A stretch of 64,000 bases of DNA from JANRLF01 sp033762815. Its GTDB lineage: Bacteria; Bacteroidota; Bacteroidia; Chitinophagales; CAIOSU01. Both the position numbers and the translations under genes were made by a program. The stretch is taken from contig JANRLF010000012.1 in the NCBI GenBank assembly GCA_033762815.1, forward strand, positions 1 through 64,000. The letters run 5' to 3'. The notes under the pieces are model-generated. The model searched no databases. It was not told the DNA's origin and worked only from the letters and a program-made list of their open reading frames with translations. Below, piece after piece: positions 27,113 through 36,597 of the stretch (within the stretch, counting starts at the first letter, position 1; every line of letters begins with the position of its first letter).

Positions 27113-27439
27113 CAGCATATAATCAATGACTTGCGGTATCATTAACGATTTTTTAATACTTTCATCCACTTTCGGTTTGTAATTATATATAGGTAGTGTT
27201 GCAAAATACTTTAAGCAATATCTAGCTTCTCATCAATTATCACCATGTTCCGAATATAGTTTAACCGAATAATTGGTATTGATTGCTAGTTCGCCATTTT
27301 GTACTTTCAGGCGTTAATATGCAGATTTCCTAATCTGAAAGGTTAAGGAATTGTAAAAAAATTATTGACAAGATATTGCTTGCGCATTAATTTATGCCAA
27401 ATCACCATGTTTTAATCATTCACCCTAATAGTTTGTAGT
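27113..27439. other. AT-rich intergenic region before the 2377-residue protein gene
   Basis: No gene. The 11-base word ATCACCATGTT occurs twice (27239-27249 and 27401-27411), which could be an operator pair, but chance cannot be excluded. Promoter candidates are weak: TAGTTTG at about 27430, ten bases before the ATG, is one base short of the full -7 element. Confidence 0.4.
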
Positions 27440-30400
27440 ATGAAGAAAAGTTTACTTACCACCGGCCGATTGTTCCTGATGATGTTGATGTTGATGGCAA
27501 GTACCGTCCATCTGCAGGCCCAGACTTTTAATTATGGTACTGGTATCATCACCGGCAACCCAACCATAACGGGTACCATGACCGTATCAGGCAACAATGT
27601 AACCGTTACGGGAAGTGGAAACATACCGGCAGGCACTTACAACTTTGCCAACTTTACGGTTAACTCTGGTGTTACCCTAACCGTTACAGGGGGGACAGGC
27701 CCGTTAATCATACGCTGTACAGGTACAGCTACGATAAATGGCGTAATTACTGCTGCCGGCGGTAATGGCGGTAGTGGACAAACGACAACCACTGTTGGTA
27801 CCGCTGGTACAGGTGGTGGTGGTGGTTTTGGTAGGCCAGGAGGTACAGGCGGAACTGCTGCAAACGGATGTGGTACTGGTGGTACCGGTGCTAATGGTGG
27901 TGCATTTGGGAGCAGCAGTGGAAATGGATTAGGCGGTGGAGGTGGAAATGTATTTAATAGTCAAACTGCTGCTGGAGGAGGTGGTGCAGGATATGGTGCA
28001 CAAGGAGTAAATGGAACCAATGGTACCGTGGCAACTGGCGGATTTAGGGGCTTAACTTATGGTAGTGCGACTATTACAACTTCCATGACCCAAGGTTCAT
28101 ATACTGGAGTGCTGCTAGGCGGTAGCGGCGGCGGCGGCGGCGGCGGCTCTACTGGTTGTGCTGGTGGAAGAGCAACTGGCGGCGGCGGCGGCGGCGGCGG
28201 CGGTGCCATAATGATTACAGCAAATGATATAGTGCTTTCTGGTACGGCCCTAAGGGTAAACGGAGGCAATGGTGGCAACGGGTTGAGCAATGCTGGTTAT
28301 GCCCGCTCAGGAAGTGGTGGTGGTGGCTCAGGAGGCACCATACTGTTACAATCCATGAATGCTTGCGCAAGCTGCATTAGTTCCAATGTAAATATTGCAG
28401 GAGGTAATGGCGGCACCTCCCCAGGTACAGCCGGCGGAGCTGGGGGCCAAGGAAGATTTTTATATGAACAAGATGTCGTGCTTTGCACCCAGCCTACAGC
28501 AGGGGTTACCAGTCTCACTTCAAATGTTGTTAGCGGCACACAAGTAGATGTTTCGTTTACAAGAGGTACTGGTACAGGCGGTGTATTGGTTATTGCACGG
28601 CAAACAGCCAGTGCAAGGGTAGCTCCTTCACAAAATACCAGTTATACTACTACCACTTACGGCACGGGAAGTGGCAGCCAATTAACGGGTACAGACAATT
28701 ATGTAGTTTATAATAGCAATACCACAGGTAATATTACCGTACCCGTAACGGGCTTAACGGCCAACACGCCTTACACTTTCGATGTGTATGAATATAACAG
28801 CACCGGTCCTTGCTACTTTACATGGGTATCTTCACAAAGTACTTCCAACACACCTACTGCTTGCACACCACCTACTACCCAAGCCAGTGGCATCGCTACA
28901 GCATCGGTTACCAATAACTCCATGAACGTTACCTGGACGGGCAATGGCAATGGCAATAGTGTTATTGTAATAGGCAATGCTTCGGCAGCAGTTAACGTAA
29001 CGGCGCTGCAAATACAAGACAATAGCTTTAGTGCACCCGCTAACCCAGTTACTTCCTTTACAGCTGGTTCTCAAATAGGCAGTGGCAACTATGTATTGTA
29101 TATCGGCACGGGCAGTTCTGTTACTTTACAAAACCTTACTGCTGGTACTACTTATAATTTTGCGGTGTTCACTTTTGATAATAGCACCAATTGCTACAAT
29201 ATTTCTACTAGCGGGGGTAATACCATAGCTCAGGCTACACTCAACCCTATGACTATTACCAGTAGTACCACCACGCAAAATACTGCTTCGGTACAGCCCA
29301 ACAGTACCAACCAACAAATCATAGGGCTGCAGATTGTTACCGCTGGTGGCACTAACCCTGCCGCTACTGTCAATTCTATTACCAGCAGTATTTTGGGTTC
29401 TACCTCAGCAGCTGACATTACCAATGTGCGTATTTTTTACACCGGCACCAGCAGTACTTTTGCAACCACTACCCAGTTTGGCAGTACGGTGGCCAACCCT
29501 ACCACTTCTGCTAATACCTTTACCGGCAGCCAAGCTTTAGCCGTAGGTACCAACTACTTTTGGGTGGCCTATGATATTGCCGCCATACCAACTGCAACTC
29601 AGGGCAATGTTGTAGATGCCAATATTACTTCTTTCAACGTAACTACCTATACCGGCACCAGCAATGTAACACCTACAGTAACGGCTCCAACAGGCAGCAG
29701 GCAGATATTGTTGAGTTATTGTACACCATCTTTCACCTTTGGAGCCAATTCCTTCGGCAATGATTATTGGATAACTGGGGTTTCATTTGGCACCCTCAAT
29801 TTTACAGGAGGCACCGCAGTTTCCCCATCCTCAAGTCCGTATTATCAACTGATGTCAGCTACTGGCAGCGTTACCGCAGGTCAGTCATACAATTTTGTAG
29901 GTACAAAATATGGTAACAGCTACCAAATAAACATGAGTGCATGGGCTGACTGGAATAGTGATGGGGACTTTTTGGATACCGACGAGCGCATAATGAATTT
30001 GACAAATGCTGCTGGCGGAAGCAATACATTCACCGTGAGCAACTTTACCGTTCCTTCTACTGCCGTTGCAGGTACCACCCGAATAAGGGTGATGGTAAAC
30101 TATACTTCTGCGGCCCCAGGTACGAACGGTTGTAGCCCAAATGGACAAAGCCAAGGTGAAACCAAAGACTTTAATATTACAGTGGTTTCCGCCACTCCTA
30201 TGGTATATGTTTCGAGTACCGTAACGCAAAATACAGCTATCGTGGCCCCCAACACTACCAACCAGCAAGTAATTGGCTTGCAAGTGGTGACCAGTGGCAG
30301 TACTTCGCCGCTTTCATTGACAAGCATAACTGCCAGCACCAATGGTACTATTTTGGCTAGCACGGATATTACCAATGCCAAAATATACTACACCGGCAAT

Positions 30401-33400
30401 ACGGCAACTTTCTCTGCTACGGGCCAATTTGGCAGCACCATTGCAGCACCCAACGGCAGCTTGAGCTTTACCGGTTCGCAAACCCTAGCCAGTGGCACCA
30501 ACTACTTCTGGCTCACATATGATGTGCCCAGTAGTGCTACGATTGGCAATGTGATTGATGCTGAAATCAGCTCTATTACGGTAGGCTCGGCCTATACACC
30601 AACGGTAACGGCCCCTACAGGTGCACGCACCATAATGAATGCCGGCGCAGTGCCCATCATTTATTATGACTTTGAGAGCAACAGCAATGTGAATACTTTT
30701 GAGAACGCAAGGGAACAGGATGTAAATGCTGCTGCATCGGCATGGACCGTAACCGGTACTACCTTAAATGCTGCTGGCGGATTTGGGTCAGGTGTGTATA
30801 AAGGCGGTACGCAACAAGGTACTTGCATTATAGCATATGGATTTCCCACTTCCAGCACCAATCCTGGAACTGCGGCTACCCATTACATGCAGGTATCGCT
30901 TAATACCACTGGTTTTGTGGGAGTTTCCGCAAAATTAAACGTTATTTCCACAGGTACTTCATGGCCCGATTACGGTTTGCTAGTAAGTTATGATGGCAGC
31001 ACATGGACCGAATTGGGTACCATTTCCCCAATTCAAGGGGCTTGGGACGAAGTAACCGTAACGTTCAGCTCTTTGGCGGACAATAATCCTAATCTAAGGT
31101 TACGTATATACGGATACTATGGCGCATTAAATACCAACAGCCAATTGGCAATAGATAACTTTACCATATTGGCTGCAGGTACTACTACCAATGCCGGTAA
31201 CAAAACACTGCCAGATTTCAGTAGGATATATACCTCCACTACCTCCGGTCTGACGGGTTCTGTGTACGTTTACGACAACTTTACCGTGGTGGGCAGCGGT
31301 ACCACTATCAATTTAGTGGGCACTAACATGGCCATGAGCGGCAAGGTGACCGTAGCCAATAATGGCACCTTCAATTTCGGTACAGCCAGTACCCCAACCT
31401 ATTTGATTGGTGCTGGTAGCTTTACCTTAGGCGCGGGTGCCACTATCGGTATTACCGACAATGCAGGTATCCAAGCCAATCCGGGCACTTTTGGCAACAT
31501 TCAGTCAACTGGAACCAGAACCTTTAGTGCTGGGGCTGATTACAACTACATAGGTGGCATACAAGCCAGTGGCGATGGTTTGCCTGCGAGCATATCAGGC
31601 AGCCTTACCGTGAACAGCGGCACCGGTGGTGTGGTGTTGAGCCAGCCCACCACGGTTTCGGGCACAATCAATCTGACCAATGGCATCCTTTCTGGGGTTT
31701 CAAACAAACTGACTGCCACAAGCACCAGCACCGTGAACAGGACCAATGGTTGGGTATCGGGCGACTTTGAGAAATTCATAGCAAGCGGTGCCCCATCTAC
31801 CATGACGTATGAGATAGGTGCTTCCTATTATACACCAGTAACCCTTACCTACAGCAATGTAACCGCAGGTGGCTACCTTACTGCCAGCACTACTACCAAC
31901 GACCATCCAAACATTGCGACCAGCACTATCAATGGCAGCAAGAGCGTGAACAGGTATTATACCCTCTCTAACCCAGGGCTTACCAGCAGCGGTACTTATT
32001 CAGCCGTATTTAACTTTGATGCCGCAGATGTAGATGGTAGTGCAATACCTGCAAACTTTGCCGCTGCACGTTATAGTGGCGGTACTTGGTCTACGCCTTC
32101 CGTAGGCAATAAAACTGCTACCTCCACCGAGGTGACAGGACTTAACGCCTATGGCGACTTCATATTTGGCGAAACCAATTGCTTGGTAAACCAATGGACC
32201 GGTGCGGTGGACAACGACTGGTTCAATGACGCTAACTGGAGCTGTGGCACTGCACCAACTGCAGCTACTGATGCGGTAATCCCTAACGTATCAACTGGCA
32301 GCAACCGCTACCCAACTGTATCGGGTATTGTGGGGCAAACTGCTACGGTTAAGGGCTTGACCATTGATGCCAATGCAAGTATCAATATCGCTGGCCTGAA
32401 CAATGTAAACTTGGAAGTATCGGGCAACTTTGTTAATAATGGTACTCCTTCCTTGGGCAATGGTAAATTGATCATGAAAGGAACGGGTGCCGCACAAACC
32501 ATCAGCGGGGCCAGCAACTTCAAGGATTTGGAAATCAATAATTCAAATGGTGTAACTATCAGCTCCGGAACGCAAAGGGTTTCAGGTATCTTGAAATTAC
32601 AAGCAGGCCAATTGACTACCAATGGTAACCTACGCATCACTTCCTCAGCAAGCGGCACAGGTTTGATTGACGACTTTACAGGTGGTAGCGGTACTATCAG
32701 CGGCGATGTGACCATTGAACGTTATGTAAACAATAGCACCAATGGCTTCTACTACATTGGTTCGCCAGTGGGCGGTGCCAACATTACCGACTGGGGCGCT
32801 GACTTTTCAGTAGCACCAATGAACGGAGCTAGTAACGGCAGCCAAATATGGCCTACAGCTACCTGCGATTTGAGCCAGTTGCAAGCAGGTTCGCCTTATG
32901 GTGGCTTGTTCGACTATCGTGAAAATGCGGTGGGCAGTTGTGTGTTGGATGGATGGCATGTACGTACCTCAGGCAACATACAGCCTATTCAAGGCTTTGT
33001 GGGTCGTATCCCTAACGGTACTTTGACTGACTTGACCGGTTCATACACTACTGGTCCTGTAGGGCCTTACAGCTTGACAAAAACTGCCAGCAACTCCACT
33101 ACCAACAGTGGATTCAACTTAGTGGCCAATCCATACGCATCACCAGTCGATTGGGCTAATGTGGCCACTGCCAACAATACACAAATAATGGGTACTGCCT
33201 ATGTTTACCAAACCTCAGGTCCATTAATGGGTACCTATGTTCCAGTCAACGGCGTATCTGGTAGCCGTAACATCGCTTCCGGCCAAGCCTTCTTTGTGGA
33301 AGCATTGAACAACGGTTCTACCATCAGTTTTGCCAATACCATGCGCACAACTGGTACCAACGTTTACCTGCGTACCGCACCTGTGTATGACAATCTGTTG

Positions 33401-34573
33401 ACGCTTGACCTGAGCGGCAACGGCTATGCTGACCGCACCCAAGTAGCTTTCGGAACCAACTTCACCAATGGTTTTGATAGTGATTTCGATGCCCGTAAAA
33501 TGAAGAGCAGGCCAGGCCAGCCTACTATGTTCACTATTGTGAATGCAGGTTTGCAATCTATTTATGCCTTGCCTTCTTACCAGCAAGTACAGCACATTCC
33601 CGTGGGTTTGTTGCCAGGAACCAATGGCACCTATACCATCAATGCCAATGATTTGGGGACCTTCCCAAGTACAGCATTGATTTACTTGGAAGATACCAAA
33701 GAAGGCACTCTACAAAACCTGATGGTAAATCCCAGCTATACCTTTACAGCCGATGTGAATGACAATATCGCCCGCTTTATCCTACATTTCGTTCCTGCTG
33801 CCAAGTTTGAGGTGAGCGGTGCCGATTGTAACGGCGACAATGGTTTAGTAACCGTGGATATGGGCCAGTACCAAGTAAATGGCGGCAACGTGGTATGGAA
33901 CAATTATACTGTTACCGCCTCCAATGGCAATGTGGTAGCATCAGGTACCATCAATAACAACCTGATAGCATTGAACAACTTGCCCGAGGATACTTACACG
34001 ATTAGCCTTGAAATAAATGGCTACACCACCAGCCAGCAAGTACAAGTAGATAATTTGAACATGGTAGATGCTAGCTTCACTCCATCATTGCTGATTGCAA
34101 CGGTTGGCGAACCGATTGAGTTTACTAATGCCACCTCAGGTGCCAATAGCTTTGATTGGAGCTTTGGCGATGCTTCTACTAGCAGCGATGCAAGTCCGAT
34201 ACATGCTTATTCTGCTGCAGGAGAGTACGAAGTGTTCTTAGTAGCCCTTAACGGAGAATGCCAAGACAGCTATAGTGCCCTATTGAAGGTGGAAGATATT
34301 GCATCCGGCATCCAAGGCAATGAAGAAAGTACCTTGAACATTTATGGTTATGGCAACACCGTATTTATCAGTTTCAACCAATATGTTGATGATAAGGTCG
34401 ATGTTACCATTTATGACTTGGTAGGAAGGGTGATTGCCAGCGAGAAAGCCGTAAACACCACCATTGCCAAACATACCATGGATATGGGCGATATAGTGGA
34501 TGGCTACTATTTCGTGCAGGTAAGTGGTCCTAAAGGCAAGTACAGCCAGAAAGTGTTTCTAGGGGTGGAATAA
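27440..34573 (+). CDS. Mosaic surface protein with Gly-rich tract, GEVED, PKD and T9SS type A sorting domain
   Basis: 2377 residues with a signal peptide (MASTVHLQAQ). Residues ~30-100 form a beta-helical segment; ~100-330 are very Gly-rich, including two poly-Gly runs coded by GGC triplet tracts (28125-28147 and 28178-28203). Two Fn3-like regions follow (~340-600). Then come two BNR-associated-N-like modules (from ~602 and ~919, each with TTQNTA.V.PN and TNYFW repeats) around a GEVED-type module (~814-914, WADWNSDGDFLDTDER). A cleaved-adhesin-like jelly roll lies at ~1072-1247, a PKD domain at ~2207-2287 (FDWSFGDAS) and a type A sorting domain from ~2296. Probably secreted or anchored at the surface by T9SS; the exact ligand is unknown. 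Confidence 0.88.
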   Translation: MKKSLLTTGRLFLMMLMLMASTVHLQAQTFNYGTGIITGNPTITGTMTVSGNNVTVTGSGNIPAGTYNFANFTVNSGVTLTVTGGTGPLIIRCTGTATINGVITAAGGNGGSGQTTTTVGTAGTGGGGGFGRPGGTGGTAANGCGTGGTGANGGAFGSSSGNGLGGGGGNVFNSQTAAGGGGAGYGAQGVNGTNGTVATGGFRGLTYGSATITTSMTQGSYTGVLLGGSGGGGGGGSTGCAGGRATGGGGGGGGGAIMITANDIVLSGTALRVNGGNGGNGLSNAGYARSGSGGGGSGGTILLQSMNACASCISSNVNIAGGNGGTSPGTAGGAGGQGRFLYEQDVVLCTQPTAGVTSLTSNVVSGTQVDVSFTRGTGTGGVLVIARQTASARVAPSQNTSYTTTTYGTGSGSQLTGTDNYVVYNSNTTGNITVPVTGLTANTPYTFDVYEYNSTGPCYFTWVSSQSTSNTPTACTPPTTQASGIATASVTNNSMNVTWTGNGNGNSVIVIGNASAAVNVTALQIQDNSFSAPANPVTSFTAGSQIGSGNYVLYIGTGSSVTLQNLTAGTTYNFAVFTFDNSTNCYNISTSGGNTIAQATLNPMTITSSTTTQNTASVQPNSTNQQIIGLQIVTAGGTNPAATVNSITSSILGSTSAADITNVRIFYTGTSSTFATTTQFGSTVANPTTSANTFTGSQALAVGTNYFWVAYDIAAIPTATQGNVVDANITSFNVTTYTGTSNVTPTVTAPTGSRQILLSYCTPSFTFGANSFGNDYWITGVSFGTLNFTGGTAVSPSSSPYYQLMSATGSVTAGQSYNFVGTKYGNSYQINMSAWADWNSDGDFLDTDERIMNLTNAAGGSNTFTVSNFTVPSTAVAGTTRIRVMVNYTSAAPGTNGCSPNGQSQGETKDFNITVVSATPMVYVSSTVTQNTAIVAPNTTNQQVIGLQVVTSGSTSPLSLTSITASTNGTILASTDITNAKIYYTGNTATFSATGQFGSTIAAPNGSLSFTGSQTLASGTNYFWLTYDVPSSATIGNVIDAEISSITVGSAYTPTVTAPTGARTIMNAGAVPIIYYDFESNSNVNTFENAREQDVNAAASAWTVTGTTLNAAGGFGSGVYKGGTQQGTCIIAYGFPTSSTNPGTAATHYMQVSLNTTGFVGVSAKLNVISTGTSWPDYGLLVSYDGSTWTELGTISPIQGAWDEVTVTFSSLADNNPNLRLRIYGYYGALNTNSQLAIDNFTILAAGTTTNAGNKTLPDFSRIYTSTTSGLTGSVYVYDNFTVVGSGTTINLVGTNMAMSGKVTVANNGTFNFGTASTPTYLIGAGSFTLGAGATIGITDNAGIQANPGTFGNIQSTGTRTFSAGADYNYIGGIQASGDGLPASISGSLTVNSGTGGVVLSQPTTVSGTINLTNGILSGVSNKLTATSTSTVNRTNGWVSGDFEKFIASGAPSTMTYEIGASYYTPVTLTYSNVTAGGYLTASTTTNDHPNIATSTINGSKSVNRYYTLSNPGLTSSGTYSAVFNFDAADVDGSAIPANFAAARYSGGTWSTPSVGNKTATSTEVTGLNAYGDFIFGETNCLVNQWTGAVDNDWFNDANWSCGTAPTAATDAVIPNVSTGSNRYPTVSGIVGQTATVKGLTIDANASINIAGLNNVNLEVSGNFVNNGTPSLGNGKLIMKGTGAAQTISGASNFKDLEINNSNGVTISSGTQRVSGILKLQAGQLTTNGNLRITSSASGTGLIDDFTGGSGTISGDVTIERYVNNSTNGFYYIGSPVGGANITDWGADFSVAPMNGASNGSQIWPTATCDLSQLQAGSPYGGLFDYRENAVGSCVLDGWHVRTSGNIQPIQGFVGRIPNGTLTDLTGSYTTGPVGPYSLTKTASNSTTNSGFNLVANPYASPVDWANVATANNTQIMGTAYVYQTSGPLMGTYVPVNGVSGSRNIASGQAFFVEALNNGSTISFANTMRTTGTNVYLRTAPVYDNLLTLDLSGNGYADRTQVAFGTNFTNGFDSDFDARKMKSRPGQPTMFTIVNAGLQSIYALPSYQQVQHIPVGLLPGTNGTYTINANDLGTFPSTALIYLEDTKEGTLQNLMVNPSYTFTADVNDNIARFILHFVPAAKFEVSGADCNGDNGLVTVDMGQYQVNGGNVVWNNYTVTASNGNVVASGTINNNLIALNNLPEDTYTISLEINGYTTSQQVQVDNLNMVDASFTPSLLIATVGEPIEFTNATSGANSFDWSFGDASTSSDASPIHAYSAAGEYEVFLVALNGECQDSYSALLKVEDIASGIQGNEESTLNIYGYGNTVFISFNQYVDDKVDVTIYDLVGRVIASEKAVNTTIAKHTMDMGDIVDGYYFVQVSGPKGKYSQKVFLGVE
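28125..28203 (+). repeat. GGC triplet microsatellites inside the Gly-rich region
   Basis: Two uninterrupted GGC-type runs: 23 bases at 28125-28147 and 26 bases at 28178-28203, encoding runs of seven and nine glycines. They sit 30 bases apart within the coding frame. Confidence 0.9.
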
Positions 34574-34592
34574 CATATTTCATTGCTAATAC

Positions 34593-34636
34593 CAATGCCC
34601 TTGTTCTTTGATAGGATAAGGGCATTGTTGTTTTAA
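34593..34636 (+). terminator. Terminator after the mosaic surface protein gene
   Basis: Perfect 10-bp stem CAATGCCCTT/AAGGGCATTG (34593-34602 and 34618-34627), 15-base loop, then TTGTTTT. It begins 20 bases past the stop. Confidence 0.7.
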
Positions 34637-34734
34637 CAAACCAAATTTTGTCGTAAAATGCACATTAAGTAGTCGCAAGTGCCCACTGTTAGGTGCATGT
34701 TTTAGTGAGTATCTTAGCGGCAAAAAGAAACCCT

Positions 34735-35157
34735 ATGGGAATGAATAAAACGATGATAACTGTAAGTACTATTATCAATGCGCCGGTGGAGAAGGTTTGG
34801 GATTATTGGACAAAACCGGAGCACATTACCCAATGGAACCAGGCCAGCCCTGATTGGCATTGCCCCATTGCTACTAATGACTTAATGCCAGAAGGCAAGT
34901 TTGTATGGCGCATGGAAGCAAAAGACGGCAGCTTTGGCTTCGACTTTAGTGGTAAATACCTAGAAATTGCCCCTCAGGAACGAATAAAGAGCGTAATGGA
35001 CGATGGCAGAACCATCGAAATTTCTTTTGAGCCACAAGCCAATGGGGTAAAAGTTACCGAAGTGTTTGAAGCGGAAAGCACCAATCCAATAGAAATGCAG
35101 CAGGCTGGCTGGCAAGCGATATTGAACAACTTTAAAGCGTATACAGAAAGCCGCTAG
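34735..35157 (+). CDS. SRPBCC/AHSA1-type START-like domain protein
   Basis: 140 residues from the ATG at 34735; a longer in-frame reading from 34693 carries no domain sequence. The fold is recognisable by VSTIINAPVEKVWDYWTKPEHITQWNQASPDWHC at the start, GKFVWRMEAKDGSFGFDFSGKYLEIAPQERI in the middle and the C-terminal helix QQAGWQAILNNFKAY. Proteins of this kind bind hydrophobic ligands or modulate Hsp90-like partners; bacterial members are mostly of unknown role. It converges with the hydroxylase gene, one base apart. Confidence 0.85.
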   Translation: MGMNKTMITVSTIINAPVEKVWDYWTKPEHITQWNQASPDWHCPIATNDLMPEGKFVWRMEAKDGSFGFDFSGKYLEIAPQERIKSVMDDGRTIEISFEPQANGVKVTEVFEAESTNPIEMQQAGWQAILNNFKAYTESR

Positions 35158-35158
35158 A

Positions 35159-35701
35159 TTATCGCCTTCCACTAAGTTGAAAGTGCTGGGCGTATTCTGG
35201 TTTCACCTCATTATCCTTCACAAGCCACCCCATCATCATCGATCTTGGTACTCTCACTTTTTCGGGTACATGAAAAGTGCCGAAAACCCTATCCCATAAA
35301 CGGGTGGTGACACCATGGTTTTTGCTGGGATTATGGAAATGGTGGTAAAAATGATGTTTTCTCAGGAAAATGAATATCCTGAATGGGTGGGCGGTGTGAA
35401 ACCGATAATGGGTGATTTCATATACGCCGTACATACCGAAGAATCCAATCAAGAATGACAGGACTAAACTGCCTGGCAATACCATACTAATACTAAAAAA
35501 CAAAACACAACCTGCAATCAAAGCAGCAACGATTTTTTTATATGCAGGAGCAAAGTAGTTAGCTACTGAATGGTGGGTAGCATGTTCGTCCTTAAAGAAA
35601 TTCCTTCCTTTATGTTCGTGGCCAAGAAAACGATGTAGCAAGTATTCTGCAAGAGTCCAAGCAGTAATGCCCAATATTAATGAAGAGATGACAGCAATCA
35701 T
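35159..35701 (-). CDS. Fatty acid hydroxylase/sterol desaturase-family membrane di-iron enzyme
   Basis: 180 residues. All the histidine boxes of the family are visible: HRFLGHEH, HATHH, HYRFHTAH and HHFYHHFHN. There are about four membrane segments, including IAVISSLILGITAWTLA and LVLSFLIGFFGMYGVY. The size fits the short carotene-hydroxylase-like or C2-hydroxylase branch. It would hydroxylate an acyl or isoprenoid chain in the inner membrane. The substrate cannot be deduced; there is no carotenoid gene nearby. Confidence 0.87.
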   Translation of the reverse strand: MIAVISSLILGITAWTLAEYLLHRFLGHEHKGRNFFKDEHATHHSVANYFAPAYKKIVAALIAGCVLFFSISMVLPGSLVLSFLIGFFGMYGVYEITHYRFHTAHPFRIFIFLRKHHFYHHFHNPSKNHGVTTRLWDRVFGTFHVPEKVRVPRSMMMGWLVKDNEVKPEYAQHFQLSGRR

Positions 35702-35889
35702 AGCTATGGATTTGATATAATGTTTGCCTTAAGTAAATAACGCTTTAAAGAATTATGGATGTTAGTGATCCGTCAAAACAAGATGCCATGCGATTAAATA
35801 AACGTTAATTGACTAAATGCCCAATTTGAAATTAATACTTTTCACCTAATTTAGGTACTATTCTTATCACCAAATCAAAACATTACGCA

Positions 35890-36153
35890 ATGGCTTATTA
35901 CAAAACTATCGATGGCAAGAAGTATGATGGTACTATCATTGAATTGGCTGAAAAGCTAACCCAAGGACGTGGAGACGGCCGGATTGGTAAAGAAGATGCA
36001 GCCCAATTGCTGGAAGCTGTAAAAGATGGTGATTCGTACACCGATATCGAAAAGGATACCATGGCTTACGTTCGCGAAAACTTCAAATGGACTGAAGAAG
36101 CTGACGAATGGTTCCGCACCGAAGTTAGAAAATGGGCCGCTGAAAAAGCCTAA
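35890..36153 (+). CDS. Small acidic protein with EF-hand-like segment
   Basis: 87 residues, cytoplasmic. Near residues 24-36 the segment GRGDGRIGKEDA looks like half of an EF-hand loop (D-x-D-x-x-I-x-x-x-D spacing is only partly met), followed by amphipathic helices AAQLLEAVKDG, IEKDTMAYVRENF and EEADEWFRTEVRKWAA. I do not recognise the family beyond this. It has its own terminator downstream and a spacer of 188 bases upstream, so it is a single-gene unit. Confidence 0.65.
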   Translation: MAYYKTIDGKKYDGTIIELAEKLTQGRGDGRIGKEDAAQLLEAVKDGDSYTDIEKDTMAYVRENFKWTEEADEWFRTEVRKWAAEKA

Positions 36154-36160
36154 TTTGCAA

Positions 36161-36206
36161 AAGCGCACCAAGGAAGGTTTTGCCGGATATGGTGCGCTTG
36201 CTTTTT
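36161..36206 (+). terminator. Terminator between the EF-hand-like gene and the converging small gene
   Basis: 10-bp perfect stem AAGCGCACCA/TGGTGCGCTT (36161-36170, 36190-36199), 19-base loop, then GCTTTTT. It starts 8 bases after the stop at 36153. Confidence 0.75.
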
Positions 36207-36471
36207 AATCCTCGTACCAACTTACTGCCTTGTCGGTTGGGGCTTTATAAAACTTGTTACCTTGTGAGGTGAACACCACGAAGTAAGCGGTATCCTTCAC
36301 AATACCTAAGCCCACTCCGCCACGCAATACATCGTCCCAAGGGGTTGGGTTGGCGGTAGTATCGGCTTTTGCCGGTTTAATCGAGTACATAAAAGCACTC
36401 GAGCTTAACAATATCATTGATAGGCCTAAGCAAAAGCTTAAAATTCTGCGTGTAACAAGGTCTTGCAGCAT
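36205..36471 (-). CDS. Small exported or membrane protein, unknown
   Basis: 88 residues. A hydrophobic segment (ILSFCLGLSMILLSSSAFMYS) near the N-terminus acts as signal or anchor; the rest is a short soluble tail with PWDDVLRGGVGLGIVKDTAYFVVFTSQGNKFYKAP. No family is recognised. It lies opposite and convergent with the EF-hand-like gene and shares its terminator hairpin. The start at 36471 is the only ATG before the hydrophobic segment. Confidence 0.55.
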   Translation of the reverse strand: MLQDLVTRRILSFCLGLSMILLSSSAFMYSIKPAKADTTANPTPWDDVLRGGVGLGIVKDTAYFVVFTSQGNKFYKAPTDKAVSWYED

Positions 36472-36597
36472 GAAAGTTTAGTTTTAGTTGTTTGTTGAAT
36501 CTAACAATATCTTTTCATTATGAGCGGCTAAATGCTTAATTTGAGTATAATAATATTTGACATAGGCCATTCAGTTGAGCTAGTTTGCCCACTACCG

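Noticed and set aside
27239..27411. Repeated 11-base word ATCACCATGTT as operator pair
   Set aside because: Two copies 162 bases apart in AT-rich spacer are suggestive only; no palindrome and no known regulator motif.
28057..28539. Antisense frames with proline runs opposite the Gly-rich tract
   Set aside because: They are mirror products of the GGC/GGT triplets of the surface-protein gene and have no independent start or family features.
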